Assembly: GCA_947166105.1 (NCBI GenBank)
Contig: CAMVCZ010000008.1
Location: forward strand, 1 to 64,000
DNA: 64,000 nt
Reading direction: 5' to 3'
From: an uncultured Bacteroidales bacterium
Lineage (GTDB): Bacteria; Bacteroidota; Bacteroidia; Bacteroidales; F082
In this document: positions 52,881 through 59,950 of the stretch, piece after piece
Position numbering within the stretch: the first letter of the stretch is position 1
How the letters are laid out: every line of letters starts with the position of its first letter
Translations under genes and position numbers: made by a program
The notes under the pieces: generated by a model
What the model was told of the DNA's origin: nothing
The model's input: the letters and a program-made list of their open reading frames with translations, nothing else
The model's database searches: none

Positions 52881-53930
52881 ATGGCTAAGAAAGTGAATAA
52901 TGAAGAGGCTGAAGTGACTGAAGTTGCTGAGGCTAAAGAAGTTAAGGAAACCAAGAAGGTAACCAAAAAGACCGCCAAGGTTGAGGAAAACCCTGAAGTT
53001 GAGGAAACCGAAGTCAAGGAGGAAACCGCTGAGGAAAAACCCAAGAAGACTGCTAAAAAAACCGCGAAGAAAGAGGAGGAAACTCCTGTGGTTGAAGAAG
53101 TTAAAGAGGAAATAGTGGAAGTCAAGGAAGAAGCGAAGGAAGAGCCTGCGGAGGCTGCGACCGAATCCGTACCTGCTGGCGAAGTGCCGGTTGAGGTGAG
53201 CGTTGAGCAGAAATTGGTGGCCCTCTACACCTTGCAGCAAGTGGACTCCAAGATTGACGAAATCCGCGCCTATCGTGGCAACCTTCCCCTTGAAATTCAG
53301 GATATTGAGGACGAAATCGCTGGTTTGGAAACCCGTATTTCCAACTTCAAAGATGAAAGCAAGAAGAATCAGAAAGATATTTCGGACTATAAAATCAAGA
53401 TGAAAGAGACCGAAGCACTGATTAAGAAATACGAGGAGCAGCAAAACAATGTCCGCAACAACCGTGAATATGATTCGTTGACAAAAGAGATTGAGTATCA
53501 AACACTTGATAACCAACTTTCGGACAAGCGCATCAAAGAAATCACGGCTAAGGACAATGATGTGGCGGCAAAGGTAGCCCAAGCCCAAATGCGTCTCAAC
53601 GAATTGAAGGGTGCATTGAAGGAAAAGAAAGATGAGCTTCATTCGTTGGTGGAAGGTACCGAAAAGGAAGAGGAACAACTTTTGCAACGCTCGGCAGAGG
53701 CCGAAAAGTTTGTGGAAGACCGCCTGCTCGTTGCCTACAAGCGCATCCGCAAGAACGCCCGCAACGGCCTCGCCGTGGTCGGCATTTTCGATGAGGCTTG
53801 CGGTGGTTGCTTCAACCGTATTCCTCCGCAACACCAATTAGACATCTGCACGCACAAGAAAATCATCGTGTGCGAATATTGTGGACGTATCTTGGTGGAC
53901 AAAGACATCATTGCGCAATATAACGCATAA
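52881..53930 (+). CDS. C4-type zinc-ribbon coiled-coil protein with Lys/Glu-rich N-terminus
   Basis: A 349-residue protein. Residues about 1-108 are low complexity, dominated by K, E, V, T and A (for example KKVTKKTAKVEENPEVEE), and look disordered. From about 110 the usual DUF164-type coiled coil (VALYTLQQVDSKIDEIRAYR to about 300) leads to a C-terminal C4 zinc ribbon: CGGC near 312 and CEYC near 335. Most relatives are about 240 residues, so the N-terminal part is an addition. These proteins are thought to bind nucleic acid or act with Nif3; the two are often adjacent, as here. Confidence 0.9.
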   Translation: MAKKVNNEEAEVTEVAEAKEVKETKKVTKKTAKVEENPEVEETEVKEETAEEKPKKTAKKTAKKEEETPVVEEVKEEIVEVKEEAKEEPAEAATESVPAGEVPVEVSVEQKLVALYTLQQVDSKIDEIRAYRGNLPLEIQDIEDEIAGLETRISNFKDESKKNQKDISDYKIKMKETEALIKKYEEQQNNVRNNREYDSLTKEIEYQTLDNQLSDKRIKEITAKDNDVAAKVAQAQMRLNELKGALKEKKDELHSLVEGTEKEEEQLLQRSAEAEKFVEDRLLVAYKRIRKNARNGLAVVGIFDEACGGCFNRIPPQHQLDICTHKKIIVCEYCGRILVDKDIIAQYNA

Positions 53931-53956
53931 CGTAAAAAATAGTGTTTTTTTGGTTT

Positions 53957-53986
53957 GGGGTCACATTCGTGTGGCCCTTTTTTTGT
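53957..53986 (+). terminator. Terminator after the zinc-ribbon gene
   Basis: GGGTCACA / TGTGGCCC hairpin with a T run of seven, right before the end of the convergent outer-membrane gene. Confidence 0.7.
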
Positions 53987-55432
53987 TCAGAACCTCACCT
54001 TGAGGGTGGTCAAAAGGAGGTGCTTGAATTGCCTTTGCGTGACAGGTTCGATGCCCAGATTGCCTGCATCGTAAAGGGTGATTTGGTTTTTGCCGTATGT
54101 GAGTTCGTAGGCAAAATCGAAAGTGACGGCTGTGCCAGCAGGCAGACTGATGCCGACCGAGGCTTTCTTGACACTACCGTCAGTTTTTCCTAAACCCAAT
54201 GGACTGCCGTAATAGGCTGTGCCTAAACGAAGGTAAGAGCCACCGAGGTCCCACTCGCTGCCGAGGCGGAAGTTGAGGGTGCGCCCGTAAGTGTTTCTGA
54301 TGTTGAAGTTGACGGTGTCATAGTTCCAGTCATTGGCGGTGAACTTGGCCGCACCGTAATTCTGATATTCTGCGTCAAGGCTGATGATGCCACGGTTTTG
54401 GACGACAAAAGCCATGCTCCCAATCCACTTCAAAGGGCTGATGAATGTGTATTCGTAGTAGGATTGTGGGCTGATGTATTTCCTTGTAATCCAGTTGATT
54501 TCAGATTCTGTTTCGGTTTGCCACGATTCGGTGAAAGCATAGATGGTCGGGGAGTGGAAAGCACCGCCGAAACGGAACCACGAATTAGCATGGTAAATGA
54601 ACCCGACCTTGACACTGCCGCCCCAGCCAGTAGAGCGGAGGTTCTCGGTGAAACTCCACTTGTTGAAGCCGCTCCTGGGGTCTGCGCCGTCGGGATGCGA
54701 TTCGTTGAAAACCTTCACACCTTCGCGCTTGATGTGGGCCAAGTTCGCACTGATGCCGATAAAGAGTTTGTCGAAATAGTTGGCGCTTCCCGCAAAGGTC
54801 CATTCCTCGGAACGCCCCTTAAAATCACAATCCTGACCTTGCCAAATGTTGCCTTGAGGCACAGGACTGCTGTAATAATTGCCGATGGTATCTATGAGAT
54901 AGGTCTGCCATGCGGGATAGATGTCGTTGGGGAATAGGCTTTGGAAATCATCGGGATTGAGTCCGTCGATTTGCGCGAGATAATTGTCAATCTTGGAACT
55001 TGTTGGATTGATGCCTCTACTCAAGGTGTGCATGTTGAAGTCGTTGGTGCGCGTGAGTCCGATGCCAAACTGGGTGTATCGCAAGGCGCGGTAGTTGCTC
55101 CGCTCTTTGGTGCCGACAAAGCCCACATTGGGAATCGAAAGGCGGAAACGGTTGGCGTTTTGGGTCGAGCCGTAATAGTCGGACGAATGGAAATTGTCCA
55201 TCAGGTTAAGCGAGGCCGTAAACTCATTGCTGCGGTAAATGCCCAAGCCAGCCGGATTGATGCTGACGGCGGTCATGTCGCCACCCACCGCGCCGAGGGC
55301 GTTGCCCATGCCCAAAGCCTTGGCCGTGCCTTGGTAATAGGTTTGCGAAAACCGACAGGCATCGTCGGGGCCTTGCGCGAAGGTCGCCGAAATGCAGAAC
55401 AGGGAAAAAACTATAGTGATGATTCTCTTCAT
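53987..55432 (-). CDS. Outer-membrane beta-barrel protein (OmpP1/FadL-like)
   Basis: A 481-residue exported barrel. Signal peptide 1-19 (ending SATFAQ). The start of the mature protein, AKALGMGNALGAVGGDMTAV followed by SINPAGLGIYR, is the hallmark of the FadL/OmpP1-like barrels of Bacteroidota, which transport hydrophobic compounds. The rest is beta-strand-rich with a terminal strand LLTTLKVRF. ATG 55432 follows a promoter at 55467; the longer frame is not homologous. Confidence 0.88.
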   Translation of the reverse strand: MKRIITIVFSLFCISATFAQGPDDACRFSQTYYQGTAKALGMGNALGAVGGDMTAVSINPAGLGIYRSNEFTASLNLMDNFHSSDYYGSTQNANRFRLSIPNVGFVGTKERSNYRALRYTQFGIGLTRTNDFNMHTLSRGINPTSSKIDNYLAQIDGLNPDDFQSLFPNDIYPAWQTYLIDTIGNYYSSPVPQGNIWQGQDCDFKGRSEEWTFAGSANYFDKLFIGISANLAHIKREGVKVFNESHPDGADPRSGFNKWSFTENLRSTGWGGSVKVGFIYHANSWFRFGGAFHSPTIYAFTESWQTETESEINWITRKYISPQSYYEYTFISPLKWIGSMAFVVQNRGIISLDAEYQNYGAAKFTANDWNYDTVNFNIRNTYGRTLNFRLGSEWDLGGSYLRLGTAYYGSPLGLGKTDGSVKKASVGISLPAGTAVTFDFAYELTYGKNQITLYDAGNLGIEPVTQRQFKHLLLTTLKVRF

Positions 55433-55466
55433 ATTAACGAAAAAGACTACCTTTTGAATTGAACTG

Positions 55467-55474
55467 CAAAGGTA
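55467..55474 (-). promoter_or_regulatory. -7 promoter element of the OmpP1-like gene
   Basis: TACCTTTG on the minus strand, 34 bp before the ATG at 55432. Confidence 0.55.
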
Positions 55475-55510
55475 GTCTTTTATTGTCAAATTCGGCTATT
55501 CGGCTGAAAT

Positions 55511-56872
55511 TTATCTTCTTCCGCCGCCCGAACTGCGTCCGCCGCCGCTACTTGAACCACGACTTCCTCCACCTGAACTGTGGCTGCCGGCCGAACTTGA
55601 GCTACGGCTTCCGCCGCTATAACTGCTGCCCGAACTGCGGCTTGAACTCGATGAGGAACTTCTCGAAGGCGAACTGCTTCTGTTGTAACTGCCGCTTGAT
55701 GAGCTGCTCCTGTTGCTTGACGAGCCACTTCTGTTGTAGCTGCCACTGCTTGAGTTGCTTCTGCTTGCGCTGGATGAGGATGAGCGCGAGGAGGACGAAC
55801 CTTGCGGGCGCACATATTCAGAACTGGAGCGCGAAGGACGGCTGCTGCTCGGCGAAGTATAGTTTTGGCGTTCACCGCTTTGGCTGCCCGTGCGGGCGGT
55901 GCTGCTGTTTGAGGGACGGCTGGCCGTGACATTGCCCGTGCGTCCGCTGGTGCCTGCTGTCGGGCGGTTGCTGACGGTGGGTCTGCTGACGTTAGCATTG
56001 CTGGTGCGGCTCGAAGCACTGCCTGCCGTTGGGCGGCTTGAGTTGCTGCCATTGACCCTGGCATTGCTGCCACCAGCGCTGGCTGTGCCTGACATGCTGC
56101 CACCCGTTGAGGGCCTGACGCGACCGTTGTTCATACTGTTGCTCATCGAGCCGGCGGTGCTGTTGCCGTGGCGCACGCTGGCCACATAGTTGCCGAGGCT
56201 GTTGTTGCCGCCGCCATTATAGTTTCCGCCATGATGCCAGTCGTGGTGGTGATGGTGGTGATGATACGGGTGGTACCAATATGGGTTGTAGTAGGCCCAA
56301 CTGTAAGACCAATAAGGATCCCAGCCCCAATAGCTGTAGTAGGGATAGCCCCAGTAATAGTCCCAGCCCCAGTAGGAGCGCCAGTAAGGACGATAGCCCC
56401 AACCGATGTAGAAACTCGGGGCGAAACTCCAATAGAAGGGGTCGTAGCTGCTGCCCACATAAACGTAGGTGTCGCCGCCGCTACTGCCGCCTGTGTAATA
56501 GTCGTCGTAATAGTCACGCGAGGAGGAGGCTTGCGTGCCGAAACGCTTGATGCGAGCCGCATAGTCGGCATCGTAGTAGGTTTCGGTGGTGGTGTAAACC
56601 ACGCCGTTGGTGTCGGTCACCGTTTCCGTGGTTTGGTAGACGGGTTCGGCATTGCTGGTGTAGTTCTTGCTGTCGGAATAGTAGGCTTGGTAGTCGTATT
56701 CCGAGTTGCTGCTGATGCTTGGGCTCACGTAGGAGCCGTTGCCTGCGGCCATGCGACTGCCCGTATTGCCGTAGGGCGAATAGTAGGTGTCGTCTTTCGC
56801 CATTTGCTTGTTCGACGAGCAAGCGGTGAAGGCCATCAAGGCAATGAACGGAAGGATTCTGAACGCTTTCAT
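55511..56872 (-). CDS. Lipoprotein with aromatic/His-rich core and Ser/Arg-rich tail
   Basis: A 453-residue lipoprotein of strongly biased composition. Lipobox MAFTACS (Cys18). Residues about 130-225 are packed with Trp and Tyr (for example WRSYWGWDYYWGYPYYSYWG) and a run of seven histidines followed by DWHH. From about 240 to 453 the protein is rich in Ser, Arg, Gly and Thr (for example SGSYNRSGSSSNRSSSS), built of loose short repeats. No catalytic motif. It may be a metal-binding, adhesive or structural surface protein. The Ser/Arg tail is low complexity, so open reading frames on the other strand here are artefacts. Confidence 0.85.
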   Translation of the reverse strand: MKAFRILPFIALMAFTACSSNKQMAKDDTYYSPYGNTGSRMAAGNGSYVSPSISSNSEYDYQAYYSDSKNYTSNAEPVYQTTETVTDTNGVVYTTTETYYDADYAARIKRFGTQASSSRDYYDDYYTGGSSGGDTYVYVGSSYDPFYWSFAPSFYIGWGYRPYWRSYWGWDYYWGYPYYSYWGWDPYWSYSWAYYNPYWYHPYHHHHHHHDWHHGGNYNGGGNNSLGNYVASVRHGNSTAGSMSNSMNNGRVRPSTGGSMSGTASAGGSNARVNGSNSSRPTAGSASSRTSNANVSRPTVSNRPTAGTSGRTGNVTASRPSNSSTARTGSQSGERQNYTSPSSSRPSRSSSEYVRPQGSSSSRSSSSSASRSNSSSGSYNRSGSSSNRSSSSSGSYNRSSSPSRSSSSSSSRSSGSSYSGGSRSSSSAGSHSSGGGSRGSSSGGGRSSGGGRR

Positions 56873-56913
56873 TTTATTGTGTTTTTATTTGTTCTTGAAA
56901 TTATTTTTCGCTG

Positions 56914-56921
56914 CAAAAATA
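56914..56921 (-). promoter_or_regulatory. -7 promoter element of the aromatic/Ser-rich lipoprotein gene
   Basis: TATTTTTG on the minus strand, 41 bp before the ATG at 56872. Confidence 0.55.
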
Positions 56922-56968
56922 TGCAAAATTCGTACCAAAATCGATATTTAAGGGGAGTTTTTTCGGCT

Positions 56969-57754
56969 TTATTCCAATTTTATGACTTGCCCTTCGCCGT
57001 CGCCATCTGTTGCGAGCCAAGGGTTGCCTTTATAGTACACATTTCCAATGCTATAGATGTGAGCGGTGAGTATGGTTCTGGCCCAAACATAGATGTCGTT
57101 GGTCGATTCGGACGATACGCTGGCGATGTTGGAATTCAAATGTTCGGCGTGGACGAGGCCATAGCTTCTCAGGTAATGTTCGGCATAGCCAACTTTGCCT
57201 CTGAGGGTCACTTCTGCCGTGCCATTGCTGAAGTCGTTTTTCAGGATGTTGCAGTTCACGGTGAGGTCGACATTGCCGCTGCCTTCTTTGATGTTGAGGA
57301 AAACACTTCGCGACCAAATGGTGTCGATGCCATAATTCGTGGTGTCGATGTATTGTTGGCCGATGCCTTTGATGGAGTCGGTGCAGTTGAGGTCGCCGAT
57401 GGAGGCATAGTCGATGGTTTGGAGGCTGTCAAAATACACGGTCAGGTCGATGCTGTAGTCGAAACTGCGGAGCCAGTTGAAGTCGTTCTCGTTCTTGATG
57501 AAAAGTGTGTCGCCAATGATTTCTGTCGTCACTTTCCCGATGAGGTTTTTCGGACAGGTCAGTTCCAAATGCTGGTGGTTGTCTTGCACTAATTTGACAT
57601 TCACGTTGTTGAACATCGAAATGGCATTGAACCTTTGGCCAAGGTTTCGTTGTTCGGTGACGGGTTCTCCGTTGTTGAAGAGCGCGTCTACTTTGCTGCA
57701 CGAGGTCATCAAACTAACGAGGAAAAACAGGATTGCGATGCGATTTCTTTTCAT
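56969..57754 (-). CDS. DUF2807 (GIN-domain) lipoprotein
   Basis: A 261-residue lipoprotein, lipobox LMTSCS (Cys19). The mature part is a right-handed beta-helix-like GIN domain: QRFNAISMFNNVNVKLVQDN (about 40-59), SFDYSIDLTVYFDSLQTIDY and GSGNVDLTVNCNILKNDF are typical of DUF2807 proteins, thought to be adhesin-like heads. ATG 57754 is chosen; it lies inside the end of the upstream PagL-like gene, with a 41-bp overlap, so the two are coupled. The role is not known. Confidence 0.85.
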   Translation of the reverse strand: MKRNRIAILFFLVSLMTSCSKVDALFNNGEPVTEQRNLGQRFNAISMFNNVNVKLVQDNHQHLELTCPKNLIGKVTTEIIGDTLFIKNENDFNWLRSFDYSIDLTVYFDSLQTIDYASIGDLNCTDSIKGIGQQYIDTTNYGIDTIWSRSVFLNIKEGSGNVDLTVNCNILKNDFSNGTAEVTLRGKVGYAEHYLRSYGLVHAEHLNSNIASVSSESTNDIYVWARTILTAHIYSIGNVYYKGNPWLATDGDGEGQVIKLE

Positions 57755-58916
57755 GGCGTGGTAAGTAGTATTTGTGTTGGATATGGTAGCCGATGCCGAT
57801 GCTGATGAAGTCGGCCTTGATGTCGTAGGTGGTGAAGGCGAGCGTGGCAAACAGGTTCTCGTTGAAATAATAGCGGACGGCCACCTTTTGGTAAAACAGC
57901 AGGCCGAAGGTCTTCGAGTTGAGCGGCACGTTGTTGCGCACTCCGGCGTTGAACATGAAACTGACGCGGTCGAGCATCATTTCGTAGGCAAAAAGAAAGC
58001 CAGGCTTGAGGTAGATGCCCCAATTGGGCTTGGTGATTTTGTCGGAGTTGTCGTAAACCATTTCAAGACCAAGACCCAACCTGTCGCGCTCCGTAATCTG
58101 GAACATTAAGTTGGCGGCAATGTTGTGGACGAAAAAATACTGGTGTGTGCCGTATTGCTGGCTCATGTCCTTGAAGCCGAGGGTGTATTGGTAGTCGGTG
58201 ACGAAATGCCGCTTGCCGTCGAACTCGAAGAGGTAGTTTTTTGGGCGCAACTTCTTGTCGATGCGCGTTTTGGGTGGTGCCAAGTACCACGAAAATCCCG
58301 TGGCCACGCTGAAAATGTTAATGCCCATGTTGGGTGTTCGCGTCGCTCCGTTCGAGAAATGGGTGAGACCGACGGAAGTCACCCAATGCAGCCGCTCTAC
58401 AATGCGCTGGCGGTACTCAAACGATAGGTTGATGGCAGCGTTCAGGTGGGAGCCGATGGCGTAGTTGTGGAAGTTTTCCGTCGGGTGGAACTTGTTGGTG
58501 AGCCACGACAGGCCCACTCCCAACTTGAAGGTAAGTCGGCTCGATTCGTTTGGCGTGAACGGGAAGTTGATGAAAGGGTACAGGGCAAACACCTTGCCTA
58601 ATTCCGCCGCGATGCTGTCGTTGCCGAAGCCCGAATAATAGAAGGTGAACCCGATGGAAGGGTAGTTGTGCAGCACTTCCCAACGGTGTTGGCCGTAGGT
58701 GTTGCGGTGCAGCGACAGTTCGAAGGCCGGCGTGTGGCGGCTGTAACGGCCTAATGCCGAGTGGAATTCGTCGTTCTGGAAATACATGTAGCCATAGTGC
58801 ATCCGCGCCTCGATTTCATAGTTCTTGTGGCTCGATTGGGCACACACTTGACCCACACCTATTATTAATAGGCAGCAGAGCAGACAGAGGACTGTATGGA
58901 GCGTGTGGCTTTTCAT
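57714..58916 (-). CDS. PagL-related lipid A deacylase (acyloxyacyl hydrolase)
   Basis: A 400-residue exported barrel enzyme. Signal peptide 1-26 (ending GQVCAQ). The catalytic signature of PagL-type 3-O-deacylases is visible: THFSNGATRTPNMGIN with H186 and S188. The N-terminal half (about 60-220) matches the PagL-like fold, while the C-terminal half extends with further barrel strands, so the protein is about twice the usual PagL length. It would trim acyl chains from lipid A at the outer membrane. The promoter is only 8 bp upstream of the ATG at 58916. Confidence 0.85.
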   Translation of the reverse strand: MKSHTLHTVLCLLCCLLIIGVGQVCAQSSHKNYEIEARMHYGYMYFQNDEFHSALGRYSRHTPAFELSLHRNTYGQHRWEVLHNYPSIGFTFYYSGFGNDSIAAELGKVFALYPFINFPFTPNESSRLTFKLGVGLSWLTNKFHPTENFHNYAIGSHLNAAINLSFEYRQRIVERLHWVTSVGLTHFSNGATRTPNMGINIFSVATGFSWYLAPPKTRIDKKLRPKNYLFEFDGKRHFVTDYQYTLGFKDMSQQYGTHQYFFVHNIAANLMFQITERDRLGLGLEMVYDNSDKITKPNWGIYLKPGFLFAYEMMLDRVSFMFNAGVRNNVPLNSKTFGLLFYQKVAVRYYFNENLFATLAFTTYDIKADFISIGIGYHIQHKYYLPRHEKKSHRNPVFPR

Positions 58917-58924
58917 TGAAGATG

Positions 58925-58932
58925 CAAAGGTA
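58925..58932 (-). promoter_or_regulatory. -7 promoter element of the PagL-like gene
   Basis: TACCTTTG on the minus strand, 8 bp before the ATG at 58916, so the leader would be very short. Confidence 0.55.
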
Positions 58933-59040
58933 CAAAAAACTCTCATAAGCATCCGAAAGGATGCGTTGAAAAGGAGCCGGTTGGCGACTTTTCAAGCCAA
59001 AATGTTTTGACTGTTTTGAAAGTTTTGTGATTAAAAAACC

Positions 59041-59048
59041 TATTTTTG
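59041..59048 (+). promoter_or_regulatory. -7 promoter element of mazG
   Basis: TATTTTTG, 20 bp before the ATG at 59069. Confidence 0.6.
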
Positions 59049-59068
59049 CGCTCTCAAATAATGTTATC

Positions 59069-59839
59069 ATGGACGAAAGACTAAAAGCCTTCAAGCATTT
59101 GCTGGATATTATGGACGCAGTGCGCGCCGGCTGCCCGTGGGACAGCACCCAAACCATACACAGCCTGCGCCACCTCACCATTGAAGAAACATACGAACTC
59201 AGCCAAGCCATTCTCAACGACGACCTCAACGAAGTGAAAAAGGAACTCGGCGACCTCACGCTCCATCTTGTCTTCTATGCCAAGATAGGGCAGGAGCAGG
59301 GCGCTTTCGACATCGCAGACGTGCTCAACGGCATCTGCGAGAAGATGATTGTGCGCCACCCGCATATCTTTGGCAACGAGCATGTTGAGAACGCCGAACA
59401 GGTGGAGCAAAATTGGGAGAAAATCAAGTTGGAGCGCGAGCACAACCGTAGCGTGTTGGGTGGTGTGCCTGAAGGCTTGCCCTCTTTGCTTAAAGCCTAT
59501 CGCATGGCCCAAAAGACCGCTGGCGTGGGCTTCCGTTGGCCCGATGCGGAGCAGGCATGGCAGAAGGTAGAGGAGGAGAAGGAAGAACTCATTGAGGCAT
59601 TGCAAAAGCACGACGAAACTGCCCATATAGAAGAGGAATACGGCGACTTGCTTTTCGCTTTGGCCGCATACGGCAACTATATCGGCGTGAATCCCGACGA
59701 TGCCCTCGAAAAGACCAACAAGAAGTTCCGCGAGCGTTTCGCCCACGTCGAGCAACGCGCCCGCGAGCAAGGCAAAGGCGTGCAGCACCTCACCCTCGAC
59801 GAGATGATTGCTTACTGGAAAGAAGCGAAGAGAAATTAA
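59069..59839 (+). CDS. mazG: Nucleoside triphosphate pyrophosphohydrolase
   Basis: A 256-residue protein with two MazG domains. In the first, HLTIEETYELSQAI (about 35-48) and LNEVKKELGDLTLHLVFYAK (about 53-72) hold the EExxE and ExxD metal sites; in the second, KVEEEKEELIEAL and HIEEEYGDLLFAL (about 172-205) repeat them. It hydrolyses NTPs to NMP and pyrophosphate, cleaning the nucleotide pool and lowering ppGpp-related stress in some bacteria. ATG 59069 follows the promoter, excluding a longer frame. Confidence 0.96.
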   Translation: MDERLKAFKHLLDIMDAVRAGCPWDSTQTIHSLRHLTIEETYELSQAILNDDLNEVKKELGDLTLHLVFYAKIGQEQGAFDIADVLNGICEKMIVRHPHIFGNEHVENAEQVEQNWEKIKLEREHNRSVLGGVPEGLPSLLKAYRMAQKTAGVGFRWPDAEQAWQKVEEEKEELIEALQKHDETAHIEEEYGDLLFALAAYGNYIGVNPDDALEKTNKKFRERFAHVEQRAREQGKGVQHLTLDEMIAYWKEAKRN

Positions 59840-59875
59840 AATTCCATCTCTCTCTTGCAACAAACAAAAATTCAT

Positions 59876-59883
59876 TATATTTG
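59876..59883 (+). promoter_or_regulatory. -7 promoter element of the T9SS cargo gene
   Basis: TATATTTG, 67 bp before the ATG at 59951. Confidence 0.55.
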
Positions 59884-59950
59884 CAGCGCGTTTTACGCAC
59901 CCTGTTTTTGACGAATCAATTCACTTAATACTAACTAAAATTTCAAAAAA

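Noticed and set aside
55486..56103. Alanine-rich minus-strand open frame of 205 codons
   Set aside because: Alternative frame of the Ser/Arg-rich lipoprotein tail, a low-complexity artefact.
56168..57592. 474-codon open frame on the plus strand
   Set aside because: It runs antisense across two lipoprotein genes and their promoter; valine/alanine-rich low complexity.
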